From: Malaya genurostris
Taxonomy: Eukaryota > Arthropoda > Insecta > Diptera > Culicidae
Reading direction: 5' to 3'
Length of the DNA stretch: 64,000 nucleotides
Assembly: GCF_030247185.1 (NCBI RefSeq)
Contig: NC_080572.1
Location: 42,128,896-42,192,895, forward strand
Below the pieces are notes generated by a model that saw only the letters and a program-made list of their open reading frames with translations, was not told the DNA's origin and did not search any database. The position numbers were made by a program, and so were the translations under genes. Shown here piece by piece: positions 33,676 to 44,930 of this stretch; positions within the stretch are counted from its first letter, which is position 1; each line of letters opens with the position of its first letter.

Positions 33676-34604
33676 TTATTGCGAAAAAATTCTTACAGAT
33701 GTATTATTCAAAACAACTTTCTTCCATCTTTCCGGCAATTTTCGGATCCCGGCTCGAAAAAAGGAGTCCTTTTTTGACGCTATCCATGAAGCAATCCATT
33801 CTTCCAACTCTTCGAAGGATTGAAAATGTTGATCTGCCAGGCCGTGTGCCATCGAACGGAATAGGTGGAAGTCAGAAGGGGCGACATCTGGGCAATACGG
33901 CGGGTGGGGCAAGACTTCCCATTTCAGCGTTTTCAGGTACTTTTTGACCACTTTTGCGACGTGAGGCCGAGCATTGTCGTGTTGGAGGATGACTTTGTCA
34001 TGTCGCTCTTGATAATGTGGCCGCCTTTTTTTTAGCGCGCGACTAAGGCGCATCAGTTGCGTTCGGTAGCGATCTCCTGTGATGGTTTCACCCGGTTTTA
34101 AGAGCTCGTAGTAAATCACACCGAGCTGATCCCACCAAATACAAATCATAACCTTGGCACCGTGAGTATTTGGGTTTACCCTCGACGAAGTAGCATGCCC
34201 GGGCTTTACCCACGATTTTCTGCGATTAGGAACCCACTTTTCATCACCGGCTACGATTCGATGTAAAAACCCCTTACTATTTTGTCTTTGAAGCAGTTGA
34301 TCAGATACAAATAGACGGCGCTCGATGTCCCTCGGTTTCAACTCGTACGGCACCCAGTTTCCTTCTTTCTGAATCATGCCCAGGGCCTTGAGACGTTTTG
34401 AAATGGCTTGCTGACTCACTCCCAACGATTCGGCAAGCTCTTCTTGGGTTTGGCACGAATCTTCTTCTTCTTGGCTTCTAGTTGTTCATCTTTGAAGGTT
34501 TTTTCTCTTCCACCACCATGTTTGTCTTCGACATCGAAATCACCATTTTTAAAACGTTGAAACCACTCCCAACACGTTCTTTTACTCAGAGCAGCACCGT
34601 AAAG
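33676..34604 (-). pseudogene. Mariner (DD34D) transposase relic
   Basis: The frame 33676-34425 gives 249 residues with strong mariner signatures: NWVPYELKPRD (the usual WVPHEL), AGDEKW (first catalytic Asp), QHDNARPHVAK (second Asp), and YCPDVAPSDFHLF (third Asp). Exactly 34 residues separate the last two Asp. Upstream, 34426-34604 encodes the end of the helix-turn-helix region (WEWFQRFKNGDFDVEDKHGG). A lost base in a run of AAG triplets near 34465 shifts the frame. The first 25 or so residues are missing at the junction near 34604. All catalytic residues remain, but the frameshift and truncation make it inactive. No terminal inverted repeats were found. Confidence 0.9.
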
Positions 34605-35110
34605 ATATCAGAAAATAGTATGTTTACAGTTATACATGAACATTTTACCTTGAGAAAGCTCTTTTCAAAGTTGGTGCCGCGTTTACTCACAGTTGATCAA
34701 AAACATCAACGTTTCGATGATTCAGAGCAGTGGTTGGTCATGTTTACAAGTAATCAATCATGTTTTTTTATCAATATGTGCCAATTGCTGAAATCTGGAT
34801 CCATCATTCACTTCGGAATCAATCACCTGAGTGGTTTGCAGTTGGTGAACAACATCCGAAGCGACCAAAGGCATAACAGTATTTTGTATTTTCAGTATTT
34901 TGTGATACACATGGTATCATCTTTATCGACTATTTTGAGAAAGAGAAAACAATAGCGAATACTACGTAGCACCTAGTGACTACTGGCTATTCGCTGACCT
35001 CAATAAAGGTTCGCCAGTAAGAAATTCAACTCAAATTACGAAGCAATTGCTGAACGTGAAGCCTATTTTGAGGCAGATGACAAATTCTTCTACAAGCACA
35101 GCATCGAGAA
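34605..35110 (+). pseudogene. Second mariner relic, opposite strand
   Basis: Starting directly at the junction with the minus-strand relic, the + strand reads as a decayed transposase of a different mariner type: LVPRLLTVDQKHQRFDDSEQ near 34670, and near 34960-35110 a SDYWLFADL-like block and EAYFEADDKFFYKHSIEK. The catalytic part between is largely lost, with several shifts. It resembles the type seen at 43263 and 49041. Confidence 0.75.
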
Positions 35111-35139
35111 GCGTTGGAACAGCGTAAGCATATCTAGAT

Positions 35140-35560
35140 GGGAAGGGTTAGGTCAAACGGGCATTCGCATCGGGTGCAACAGTTTTTGGGGGCGGCCATG
35201 GTATCTTTTTTTTGCTCAACTATTTGCTTGTTCATTTGAACCATTCTTCGAAAAAAACATTTTTTGTTTCCTATCGATCATCCGATATACACATTTCAGA
35301 AATTTTGTATGCCTTTCCGGCATATAATTAATAAATGACAGTTTATCGCGACAGCATTTTATAACTTTATAATGTGCACCGTTTTTAAATTTCTTAACGA
35401 TGATAAAAAACCTTTTTTTTACCATACCACTTGACCGAGGAATAATGATGGTAACACTATCTGAATTGAGTTAATGGATTAAATTACTTTTACTGAATTT
35501 TCAAAAGAATAGAAAAATTTTCTGTTAATGTTGCCCGTTTTGCCAAAATTACCAATACAA
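35140..35560. mobile_element. Possible MITE with GTCAAACGGGCA-like ends
   Basis: TTAGGTCAAACGGGCATTCG (35149) and TGTTGCCCGTTTTGCCAAAA (35528) are inverted with mismatches. No target-site duplication was recognised. A short minus-strand ORF between them has no motif. Weak evidence. Confidence 0.35.
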
Positions 35561-36302
35561 ACGGTCTATTGTTCCGTTCACCGTATGGCGTGCAGATAAA
35601 CAAAGTTTTACAAGTATATCCGTATGATCGGAATTGTCTCTAAATTTAATTATATCGATCTTCAAAACACTAGTCGAAACATTTCATTTGAGCATCGTGG
35701 ACAGGATTATGGCTGCTTTTTGCGATCTACCCGTTGACTGTTGGGCGCATTACTGTCACGATAGGTTTGAAAATGTTTACGAGCGGGTTAAAGAGTTCCC
35801 AATTTTGATATACGTGGTTTATGAACGTTCTCTGATAATCTAAAGTTGGATCGAGCTTTTCTGTCGATCTAAAAGCTTGACATTTTGGTTCTCTGCATGA
35901 TCGATCAGAAGCTCTGGGGGGAATGTATCCAACCTTGCGCTAGTCTCCGCTGAGCGGCACTGCCAACTTCAGTGGTTTGGTCTACGGTTTAACGAAAACT
36001 CTGCATCTTTTTGATATAGTATCGGTAGAAAATCCCAACAAAGATGATACCATATCAACACTTAAAGAAGAAATATATATTTTCATTTCGAATTCATTTA
36101 TTTCGATCTAAAAAAGTAAAGCTCTGGACTTTTTAGGGTAAGTGTACCCATATTCATCTGAACATTTATATTTGAATCATCATTAGCGCTCGTTGGCTTG
36201 AGTAAGATCAGCTATCGGAATTAACTTCAATATCGCAATTGATAAGATTTGGTATAAAATTAAAGACACGGTGGCTCCAACTAATTAGATGATAACAATT
36301 GT
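35561..36302. other. Nothing recognised
   Basis: No gene or clear repeat. The frame at 35634-35843 has no recognisable domain. Confidence 0.45.
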
Positions 36303-36412
36303 TTTGTTTTTTCCGATTATAGAGACCTTATTCTCGTAATCATTCGTCTCTAGGATCGGAAAAACTTTCTAGCCATTGGATTGAAAATTGAACCTGAATA
36401 TGTCCATCACCA
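36303..36412 (-). mobile_element. Strongly diverged SINE, family B
   Basis: TTTTCCGATTATAGAGACCT and TCGGAAAAACTTTCTAGCCA match the tail and body of the family B SINE. The tRNA-like part is mostly decayed (ATTGAAAATTGAACC in place of box B). Confidence 0.55.
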
Positions 36413-36835
36413 TGATTATATTTACAAGTATCCAAAAATGACAAACCAAAAGATTATGTAGCAATATATGTCAAGAGATAATTGAATTACAAGCTGAATG
36501 AAAGTGAAAATGTCAAGGACTATCCAAAAGTTCAATTACTTACAAGCCCACTCAACCTAGCATCTCGATGACGTTACAAAACAAGCATATCAATTAGTAC
36601 TATTACCCTCTAAGCATAGTCGGTCGAACAATACTGTCAGTTGCTGAGCGTAATCATCTGTCAACCGAACGTGTCGCAGCAAACCTTCCTGGGTAGCCGA
36701 GGGTCCGTTTCAATCATTAAACCTAATTTTTGCCTATGATTGAAACAATAAAGCAGTGAAGGGTGGCGTTCCTGGGGAGTTTCAAATTATTTCGGCAAAG
36801 GTGCCGTCTTCCATCAACTGATCACTTATGGGGCA

Positions 36836-37045
36836 CTATTTCACGCCTTGTCTGTTCCGTACCCGCTCGCACCTCGCTTGCAAGTAATGACAGCCACTGT
36901 TAAATGGTGTATGAGCTGTTTTCCTCATTGGACACCTGCTCTGTGGCTCCGTCGACAGACGATCGAGGAAACCCGTTTCTTTCGCCTGTGAGTGAAACTG
37001 TAGGAAGGAAAACATGATCAATATAAGCTGGAGTAGAGCTCCCAT
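36836..37045 (-). CDS. Hypothetical small secreted peptide (69 aa)
   Basis: The ATG at 37045 opens a 69-residue frame that starts MGALLQLILIMFSFLQFHSQA, a convincing signal peptide, followed by about 48 polar residues with three cysteines and the stretch CHYLQARCER. That last part is reminiscent of the end of Kazal-type inhibitor domains (C.L.A.C), but the CGSDG core is absent, so I do not assign the family. It ends in a proper stop at 36836. It lies 23 nt after the stop of the next frame upstream on the same strand. No poly(A) signal was found close by. It may be part of a spliced gene or a chance ORF. Confidence 0.35.
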   Translation of the reverse strand: MGALLQLILIMFSFLQFHSQAKETGFLDRLSTEPQSRCPMRKTAHTPFNSGCHYLQARCERVRNRQGVK

Positions 37046-37068
37046 GTGCAAAACAACCCGATGATCAA

Positions 37069-37491
37069 TTACGTAATCTCACTATCGCAGCGTTTTCGTA
37101 TGTGACGGCGAAGGTTTGTATCCGTTTTGTCCGGATTATCGAGGGGACATTGCGAGTTAGGCGTCATAAAATAGTCGGACGTTTCATCTTGCACCGAGCT
37201 AGGGTATTTAGCTTCTTTTGATTCTCCGTGGTCTTTGGATCGTAATTCGCCGGAATAATATGAGAATGAGATGAGCTCTCTATCTACAACGGTCTGTTCA
37301 GTCACGAGCATCAGGTTTGAACGAATGATTTGATCGTTAGAAGTAAATTGCCGACGCTCGGATCGTGTGATTTTATAGAGTGATCTTGTTGATGAATTGC
37401 TGATTTGTTGGTTTAACGCAGTCCGGAAGTTTAAATGATGGGTAATGTTGTAGTCTTTCCAATTTCGGATTTCTTCTGTCGGTCGGCACAT
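37069..37491 (-). CDS. Hypothetical ORF of 140 aa, unrecognised
   Basis: An ATG-started frame of 140 residues, hydrophilic, with mixed codon choice like real coding sequence. It begins MCRPTEEIRNWKDYN and ends RRHIRKRCDSEIT. It has no signal peptide, no membrane segment and no domain I recognise. The stop lies 23 nt before the ATG of the signal-peptide ORF on the same strand. The pair could be two exons with unseen splice sites, a 5' leader ORF, or coincidence. Confidence 0.3.
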   Translation of the reverse strand: MCRPTEEIRNWKDYNITHHLNFRTALNQQISNSSTRSLYKITRSERRQFTSNDQIIRSNLMLVTEQTVVDRELISFSYYSGELRSKDHGESKEAKYPSSVQDETSDYFMTPNSQCPLDNPDKTDTNLRRHIRKRCDSEIT

Positions 37492-38278
37492 AGTAACTTA
37501 TCAAAGATGGGCTAAGGAATGTGGAAAGGTGTTTAACAAGATGAAATAGTAACTGATTAACAATTATCGGCTGCCGACCTAAATTAGCAATTTTATTACA
37601 TATCTCATAATACTATAAGACGTTACGCAAAACGTCACAAGATGTACCTACGTAATCGAAGTACAGCTTACTAGGCTTTTAATTTGTCGTTGATTAGAAA
37701 GATTGTTGACAGATGTTGAGTTAAAATAGCATGACATTATAATATCGAAATACCTTTTCTTTTAGTATGTGTGCTTCATGGTCAACATCAGCTTGATAGA
37801 TTACAGTGTTTTATGAGCTTTCCGGAAGAAAGCTATTTTTTAGCACCACAAGTAAGTCCCTATGCAAAATTTGAGCTCAATCGATTATGGGTACGTGGTG
37901 CCGCCAGGCGGAAAGTCAGGAAATTTGTAAACCCGAAAAAGCATATTGTTTTTTCGAGTTTGACGTCAACTTTTCGACATTTATTTCGAATTGATTGATA
38001 TTTGTAAAAACGATTTTATCGTCAAATGTGGAAAATTGTAGATTATGAAGCCCCTGCCCCAAAACGACTTTTCTTCTGAGGTCATTTGCGGTGAGCACGA
38101 TATCTCTAAAACCAATAAATCGAAAATTAAGGTAAGGTTGTACCTTGCTATAGCTAGTTCATGAACGAAGGATTTGGCAAAATAAAGTTTCTGAAAGAAT
38201 TGAAATTCAAATATCAATTTTTTTTCGTAAAATACGTCAGTAACGCAAAAAAAAGGTTTTGCCAAATATTAAACCAAA
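37492..38278. other. Nothing recognised
   Basis: No supported gene. The frames at 37771-37998, 37916-38098 and 37981-38265 overlap one another in opposite directions and have no motif. Confidence 0.4.
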
Positions 38279-38690
38279 CATGTCACAGTGAACGCGATGC
38301 AATAACAGTACTTCGCATCAAAACTCTTCGCTTCGCTTTGAAAATCGCCTTTACTCTGACAGCAACCTAAGCGTCACGCGAAGCGTCGAGACGCGCGTGC
38401 GAGCTAGTTGCATTTGATCAAAGCAAACCTGTTGAAGTAAACGCGATGAGATAACAGAACATCGCGTTGAACCGCTCCGCTTCGCTCTGCGTTAAGCGCT
38501 CACTTTGACATCACCCTTAGGTTGATGTCAGAGTGAGCGCGGAATGCAGACCGAAGCGAAGCGATTCAATGCCATGTACTGTTTTCGAATCGAATTCACT
38601 CTGATAGGTTTGCTTTGATCAAATGCAACTAGCTCACATGCGCGCCTCGACGCTTCGCTTCCCGCGCTCAATCTGTCAGCAATCTTAGGA
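38279..38690. mobile_element. Palindromic element with GCGAAGCG-rich arms
   Basis: From CCTAAGCGTCACGCGAAGCG (38368) to CTCAATCTGTCAGCAATCTTAGG (38689) the sequence folds on itself: 38368-38518 pairs with 38519-38690 with some mismatches. Both arms contain AGCTAGTTGCATTTGATCAA or its complement. 38282-38365 is a further partial copy of one arm, in tandem. GC content and CpG (GCGAAGCG words) are far above the surroundings. No ORF. Confidence 0.82.
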
Positions 38691-38769
38691 GAGGGTTTAC
38701 AGCTGTTACACCTTATTTTTATAAATATAAAAAATAGATATAGAATTCGCTCAAACTTTAGAAAAATTT

Positions 38770-39060
38770 TCCGAGAGCCGGAGGACCGAATGTCATATAC
38801 CAATCGATTCAGCTCGACGAACTGAACAAATGTCCGTGTGTATGTGTGTGGGTCTGTATGTGTGTTGTCAACAAAGAGGTCGAGATCTCATAGATGGCTA
38901 GACCGATTTTGATCAAACTAGTCGCAAATGAAAGATCTCCCCGTGACCCAGAACGCTATTGAATGGTTTTGAGATGGAATGTTTACTTTTTGAGTTATAC
39001 GAAGTTTTGATGTGGAACACATCATTATTTTCTATATAGGGGTGCAAATCAGAAACTCAA
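38770..39060 (-). repeat. Diverged 329-bp family right end, reverse orientation
   Basis: Contains ATGTCATATACCAATCGATT, CAGCTCGACGAACTGAACAA, a TG-rich tract and ATAGATGGCTAGACCGATTT, in the same order as the reversed right end at 6.1-6.3 kb. Confidence 0.7.
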
Positions 39061-40180
39061 GAAAAAGTACACGTAGAAATGTGGTCAGGTTTTAAACACT
39101 TACAGCTCAGTATATTTTGTATCAATTATTAATATTATTTCATTATTTGATTGGAAATATTTCTAAGATTCGATTTGAATGTATCAAGCCACGTATTTTC
39201 AACTATAAATGATTGAAATTGTGATTAGTAGCGAGCAGTGTCCTATTTTGTCTGCTAAACATCTCCGGCATATCGGATTTCCCTGCTATAGTCGACGGTT
39301 TTGAAGGACTAAGCGATATATCAAAGGAAGAGCATCGCTCTGATTGTCAATCGATGCAAAGTGAAGCTGTTTGAAGAACGCGAATCTATAAATAGAAGCA
39401 AAATTATAGCTAACGTTTCAGTCCTACGCGTAGCATGCTAGGGGTAGGTTGTTGCTAGACAGCAAGATAAAAAGTGCCATAAAACGATTTGAAGCTTTAC
39501 TTGGGATGCTCTGATCTTGTGTCATGCAAGCTCGGGTGAAATTCCATGTTAAATTTTGAGTGCTTAAGATTTATTTCTAATTTATATAAGATGAACTTGA
39601 TTGATAATGAGAGAAAGTTTATCGCTTCAACCGATCGCAGAATGGTGGAGAAACTTAACGCTATAAAAATAACTGCTTGCATACAAAATTTGACCACAAG
39701 CTTGGCGAAGAGAAGCTTAAATATCAAAATCGTATCGCAAGTATTCACAAAGATATAATTGCATACGTTTGGGATATTGGTGTAATTTCGTCGGTTATAA
39801 AACAAACAATGTTCGGTGTTGGTTCCTAATCAAGATCTAAGCAAACTCTGGTGCAATTACGATCGTGTGACGATTGATTGAACTGTTTGATTGTAGATCA
39901 TTAGAAATTTTGGTTGCCTTGTTCCACATCAATGGCAACTGCATGGGGCTGATCCTTGTAGTTTTAGGTCAAAAGATTCCCCACGGTAATAGCTACCCAA
40001 CAAGCCATAGATTGTCAGAATCCGTGCATTTTTAAAGGAGATATCGATATTATTGTGTAAACGACTTTTCGCCTCATTTCAGTAGTAAGAGTTTTGAGCG
40101 CTGAATGACAAAGTAATGTTTGGGAGCAACGTGGAACACGATTTTTTATACAATTGTTTCTAAGTACCAAAAAGACTGTG
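39061..40180. other. Nothing recognised
   Basis: No supported gene or bounded repeat. The two opposite frames near 39497-39805 have no domain. Confidence 0.4.
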
Positions 40181-41190
40181 TACATCCGACTTCTGGTTCC
40201 GGAACTACAGGATGATATGTGAAACGAAATGAAAATAGTGTTACTCATTTTTTCGTAGATGGCTAAACCGATCTAAGATTCAAATGAAATCTAGGAACCA
40301 TACATTAAAACATCTCGCTTTTAGTCAGATCCAACATCCGGTTTAGGTGATACATGGTGATTAGTATAAAAATGTCCATTTCACATAAATTTATCAGATT
40401 TATCGGGTTTGTAGATTTGGATTTGGATAGTCGATAATCAAATAAACTTATTTCAGTTTTCGATTCGGAAGGTACCCAAACATTTAATTCGCACTACGAT
40501 TTCTCAAAGATGTCTACACTGATTTTCAAACAGTTTGAATCAAATGTGAACTATACAGCTCTTGAGGTGGATTTAACTTACTTTGGCTACACCGATTTTA
40601 GAATTCTGGTTCTAGTATCGTATCGTTTCTCAAAGCTCAATCAATCAATTCTCAAAAAAGGCCAAATCGAATTTAATTTAAAAATTAATGAATTTTATCT
40701 GATTCTGGAATTACAGGGTGATGAGTTTTTAAAATTCATACCAATATAGAATATGCCAATCCGAAAATGCTTCAAAGTTGGACTCAAAGCTATTGCAATT
40801 TATTCGTCATATTAATTTATGGCCATACGAATCGTTTTTTTTTATCGTGAATACCGGTTCTGGGAGTACCGTACATAACCGTAAATTCTAAAGTGGAGCT
40901 TATTTCGACATCTCACGGAATGTTCAATCGATTATTACACGTTTAGATTCAAATTCGATCCGATTTGCAGTTTCGACATTACAGGGGTAATGAGTGAATA
41001 GAACTTTGAATTACCGATTGAAACGACGGTCATTAAAATAATGTCATAAAAACTAAAACACATGCGGATGATAATAAAAAAAGTATCATCTCACTGCTAG
41101 GTCGATCAAGCACGTTTTTATTCAACCGCTAGACCCTACCTTCCCTTAAGTTCATTTTTTATCACATACAAATTTTGCGAGCTGAGTCGA
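40181..41190 (+). repeat. Diverged 329-bp family copies, mixed orientation
   Basis: CATCCGACTTCTGGTTCCGG with TTTCGTAGATGGCTAAACCG (40186-40270) is in reverse orientation. GCGAGCTGAGTCGAATGGTA (41177) is in forward orientation. The stretch therefore holds at least two decayed copies. Confidence 0.5.
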
Positions 41191-43130
41191 ATGGTAGGCC
41201 TAATTTTGAAGAATCAGGTTCAGCTGCTAATAAGAAATATTTTTTTTTATGGAGAAGTCTTCTAGAATTAACTAAGCAAAAGATGATTCTACCAATCGAA
41301 AGATGCGTTGCATAATTAAAATTGTGATAATTTCGAATCATTTTGAAATGGCAGGCCTTCAAATTATGTTTACGTTTGAACAAATGTTAACGTTACGAAC
41401 AAATAAATTAATGTTAATATTTAGGGGTTTGTTAGTTTTTGCAAAAAACACATATTTTGTTTCGATTTCTTCGCGTTTCGCCTTCGACTTTAACAACAAC
41501 AGTTAAGCTAAAACCACGAAGCATTCAAAAGGCGAGCACATGAATGTCGAATTGGTTGAAGTCATACCAACTGTGCTAGGATGGAACAAAGTACATTAAA
41601 GGCTCAACATTTCCTTAGCGTTCGGTTCCACTACACACGGTGACACATATTCTGCAATTTATGGTAAACACCAGTGTCTTGAGCCTTCGGTCACCTTGCT
41701 AATGACGCTATGCGGGTGAAAAAGTGAAAAATTAAATTCAATAACGAGTTGTTCTAATTGATTTGTATAATTAGTTGAAAATTAAATCCATGTCCGTACT
41801 GTTGCATTACATATTTGTCTCCAACACGCTGAACGCTAAACTTTCCAGTACATCTTCCGTGGGCATCGCTTGATTCCGTACCCCGTAGGCAAAGGAAACA
41901 AAACGAAAGTACGAGCCACGATCGTTCAAAACTCTGCCGAACATCCGCGGAAACATCCTTGGCACATTCTTGGATACGATTAACAAACGTGCTTATTAGG
42001 GGCTCTTCGATTCCGGCATCTACTGCGCGGCGGAGTGATTGTTGATGTTTCTTTCTTCTTCCTTTCAGCCGAAATACCTGGTACGGGCCAAACAAAGAGC
42101 GATTATCGCACACCTTGGCTCGGAACTCGGATAGGTCTGCGGCAGTCGCGATTTATTCTGCGGCAACGATCGAACGCGCGTGGAGCCGTGCCAGGGTCTA
42201 CAAAAGTGCACTCGATAATTTATCGTTATTCTGCGACCGCACCATGCACGGGAGGTCTCGGTCGAGTGCAAGATCAAGCCGGTTCCAAACGGTATGCATT
42301 TTATTTCAGTTCAATTTTTTGTTACTGTCAGACCATGTGCCAACAATGACATTAACCTTTTGCCGAGAACACGTATTTTCTGTTGTAGTTGAAGTCTGTA
42401 GCAGCAAATGTTTTACTGAAATGGATTTATATTATAACATAACTTTCTTATTACGTCTAGGGTCTGAACTGAATCTCACCTCGACTGCACACAATCCAGG
42501 GAGTGCCAAAAGCCACTTGCTCCTTCATGGATGCGGTCAAACCACTTTCTCGCTGAAAAAACTTGTCAAAGTTGCATAGCGGGTTGCAGAAATGCATCGA
42601 TTCTTGATAATCAATTCAAATCAGGATTTGCACGGTAGTTGCCTTGTCCAGACGACTTTCCGCGCTGGATGTTATGCTTTTCATTCCTCCGTGTTCAGTT
42701 CGGTTCAGGTTTGTTTACTACAGCACAAATCCACGCCGAATGCGTATCGGCGTTCGTCGGCAAGAGGGAGTTGTTGATGCGTGCCGGGGTGTTGGGATCC
42801 GCATGCATAATAATCATGAAATGGCAACCCGTAACGTAATATGCTGAGATAGTTTCGGTTTTTCCTTGCCATCATTGGTGCGCAGATTTTCTGACCGGTT
42901 TTGCAACAATCGTTGCTGCCCAATGACTGCCAATTCCGGCTGTTTATGTTTTCGGATGACGGTGTGTCGTCGATGATTGAGTAATAGGCGGAATGCATGT
43001 GATATGATTGAATTTGTGTTACGATTTCGTGGGGTATTTTTGGCTCCATTCATTGTGTTAAAATATGTTAGGGTATTCCTGTCTATTTTTTATAACTTTT
43101 TAAAAATTAAACTTTTAAATTGATTATACT
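41191..43130. other. Unique sequence with a GC-richer core, no supported gene
   Basis: 41880-42300 and 42690-42990 are richer in CpG than the surroundings and lack the dispersed repeats, as expected for promoters, 5' exons or conserved non-coding DNA. The overlapping frames (41754-42113 minus; 42115-42579 plus) start at GTG or TTG and have no domain I recognise, so I do not call them genes. Confidence 0.3.
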
Positions 43131-43133
43131 AAC

Positions 43134-44030
43134 AGATCGGCTGAAAAGTTCGTATCGTTTCTATGAGAGGGCGCCACTAGAATTAAATTCATACCATTTT
43201 CAGTTAGTACCAACCTTAAAAAGATACGTGTATAAATTTGACAGCTGTCTGATTATTAGTTTGTGAGATATTGTATTTTGAGTGAAGCTACTTTTGTTAT
43301 TGTGGAAAAAATGGAAAAAAAGGAATTTCGTGTGTTGATGAAACACTACTTTTTGATGAAAAAAAGTGCCGCCGATACCAAAAAATGGCTTGATGAGTGT
43401 TATCCAGACTCTGCACCGGGCGAAGCAACAATTCGTAAGTGGTTTGCAAAATTTCGTACTGGTCATATGAGCACCGAAGACGATGAACGCAGTGGACGTC
43501 CAAAAGAGGCTGTTACCGATGAAAACGTGAAAAAAATCCACAAAATGATTTTCAATGACCGTAAAGTGAAGTTGATCGAGATAGCTGACACCCTAAAGAT
43601 ATCAAAGGAACGTGCTGGACATATTGTTCACGAATATTTGGATATGAGAAAGCTTTGTGCAAAATGGGTGCCGCGTGAGCTCACAATCGATCAAAAACAA
43701 TAACGAATTGATGATTCTGAGCAGTGTTTGAAGCTGTTATATCGAAATAAAACCGATTTTTTCGTCGATATACAACAATGGTCGAAACATGGCTCCGTCA
43801 CTTCACTCCGGAGTCCAATCGACAGTCAGCTGAGAGGACTGCACGCGATGAACCGAACCCAAAGCGTGGAAAGACTCAACAATCGGCCGGTAAGGTTATG
43901 GGATTCGCATGGTATAATTTTCATCGACTACCTTGAAAAGGGAAAAACCATCAACAGTGACTATTATATAGCGTCTCTCATATGGCTCATGTTTTGATAA
44001 ATATTACTAAAAGATTCTTCAAAACACCTT
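43134..44030 (+). pseudogene. Mariner relic with open N-terminal half
   Basis: A probable left terminal repeat (GATCGGCTGAAAAGTTCGTA) precedes a 146-residue open frame at 43263-43703. It has the mariner DNA-binding half (WLDECYPDSAPGEATIRKWF, SGRPKEAVTDENVKKIHKMI) and ends at WVPRELTIDQKQ with a stop. Downstream, shifted frames keep DDSEQCLKLLYRNKTDFF, GIIFIDYLEKGKTINSDYY and other pieces. The second catalytic block and the right terminal repeat are missing near 44030. The left half is well preserved, the right half is decayed and truncated. It resembles irritans-type mariners, by memory of the family. Confidence 0.85.
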
Positions 44031-44111
44031 TCTTTGAATCTTAAACCAGTACAGAAGAGTTTACTTGGACATACACTAGCATAATCTTTTCAATTTATAA
44101 ACAGTTTTGAG

Positions 44112-44395
44112 CAGTCACGTACCCAGAGGAGGGGGCCGAGCGGCCCTGGTCCCTCCCGTAATCAAAAACAGATATATAATTATTTAGAAGGTCTCAGACA
44201 TGTGTTACAGGAACAACAAGACAATAAACGTAAAGAAATGTAATACAATAACAGTTCCAATGGAAAAGTTTAAAGTGTCTGTTAAAAACACCCGTAAAAA
44301 GCACACCGAGAATTAGGTACATAAGCAATCTTCAGTAGCATTATTTTTTTTATCTTTGGGCCCCTCCCGAAACGAAATCCTAGGTACGGGCCTGG
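44112..44395. mobile_element. hAT-type MITE (284 bp) with 8-bp TSD
   Basis: The ends are CAGTCACGTACCCAGAG and CTAGGTACGGGCCTG, inverted with mismatches. GAGGGGGCC near the left and GGGCCCCTCCC near the right also pair. The flanks GTTTTGAG (44104-44111) and GTTTTGAA (44396-44403) are an 8-bp duplication with one change. No ORF. Confidence 0.83.
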
Positions 44396-44429
44396 TTTTG
44401 AACCAAGTTCAAAGGAATTCTTCGTTTTT

Positions 44430-44930
44430 TGCATTTCCGCTCTTAATAACGGTTTATAATTATAAACACATTTCAACCTGTTGTACCGAAACCGGAATTC
44501 GGATCCATGCAAATGTTAAAAGCAGACCACGAAACTTTTCATTTGAGTCTACGTTTGTCAAAACCGACTTGGTCGTCTCTGATAAAATGAACATAGTTCC
44601 GTTTTTGAGTTTTTGACCACTATTTCCGATACTTCCTGAACCTGAAACTGGGAACCGGTATAGCAGAAATCGATTCGTTTGGCCAGAAACTAGCATAACC
44701 GTTTTTTTTTTCGAAATTGCAGTGATTTTCGTTTTGGATTTCACAATCAATTTTCCGGCACTTCCAATTGAAGAGTTATACGGCTAGTTGAAAATATTTG
44801 GTTCGATTTTTCCATGTCATGTATAAAAACATGCTCTTGAAAATTGAATGTTTATACTTAATAATCTGTAAATCCGGAACCGGAGGTCATTCCAGAGATT
44901 GTAAGATCTATTTATTGAATATTACTAATT
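44430..44930 (+). repeat. Single diverged unit of the 329-bp family
   Basis: GAAACCGGAATTCGGATCCA, TTTCATTTGAGTCTACGTTT and ACCACTATTTCCGATACTTC follow the same order as in the array unit at 2812-4190, at moderate divergence. It is a solitary unit far from the array. Confidence 0.7.

Noticed and set aside
35149..35546. A firmly bounded MITE
   Set aside because: The inverted ends match only partly and no target-site duplication was found, so it is listed only at low confidence.
42115..42579. 154-codon + strand frame
   Set aside because: It starts at TTG, overlaps other open frames on both strands and has no recognisable domain.
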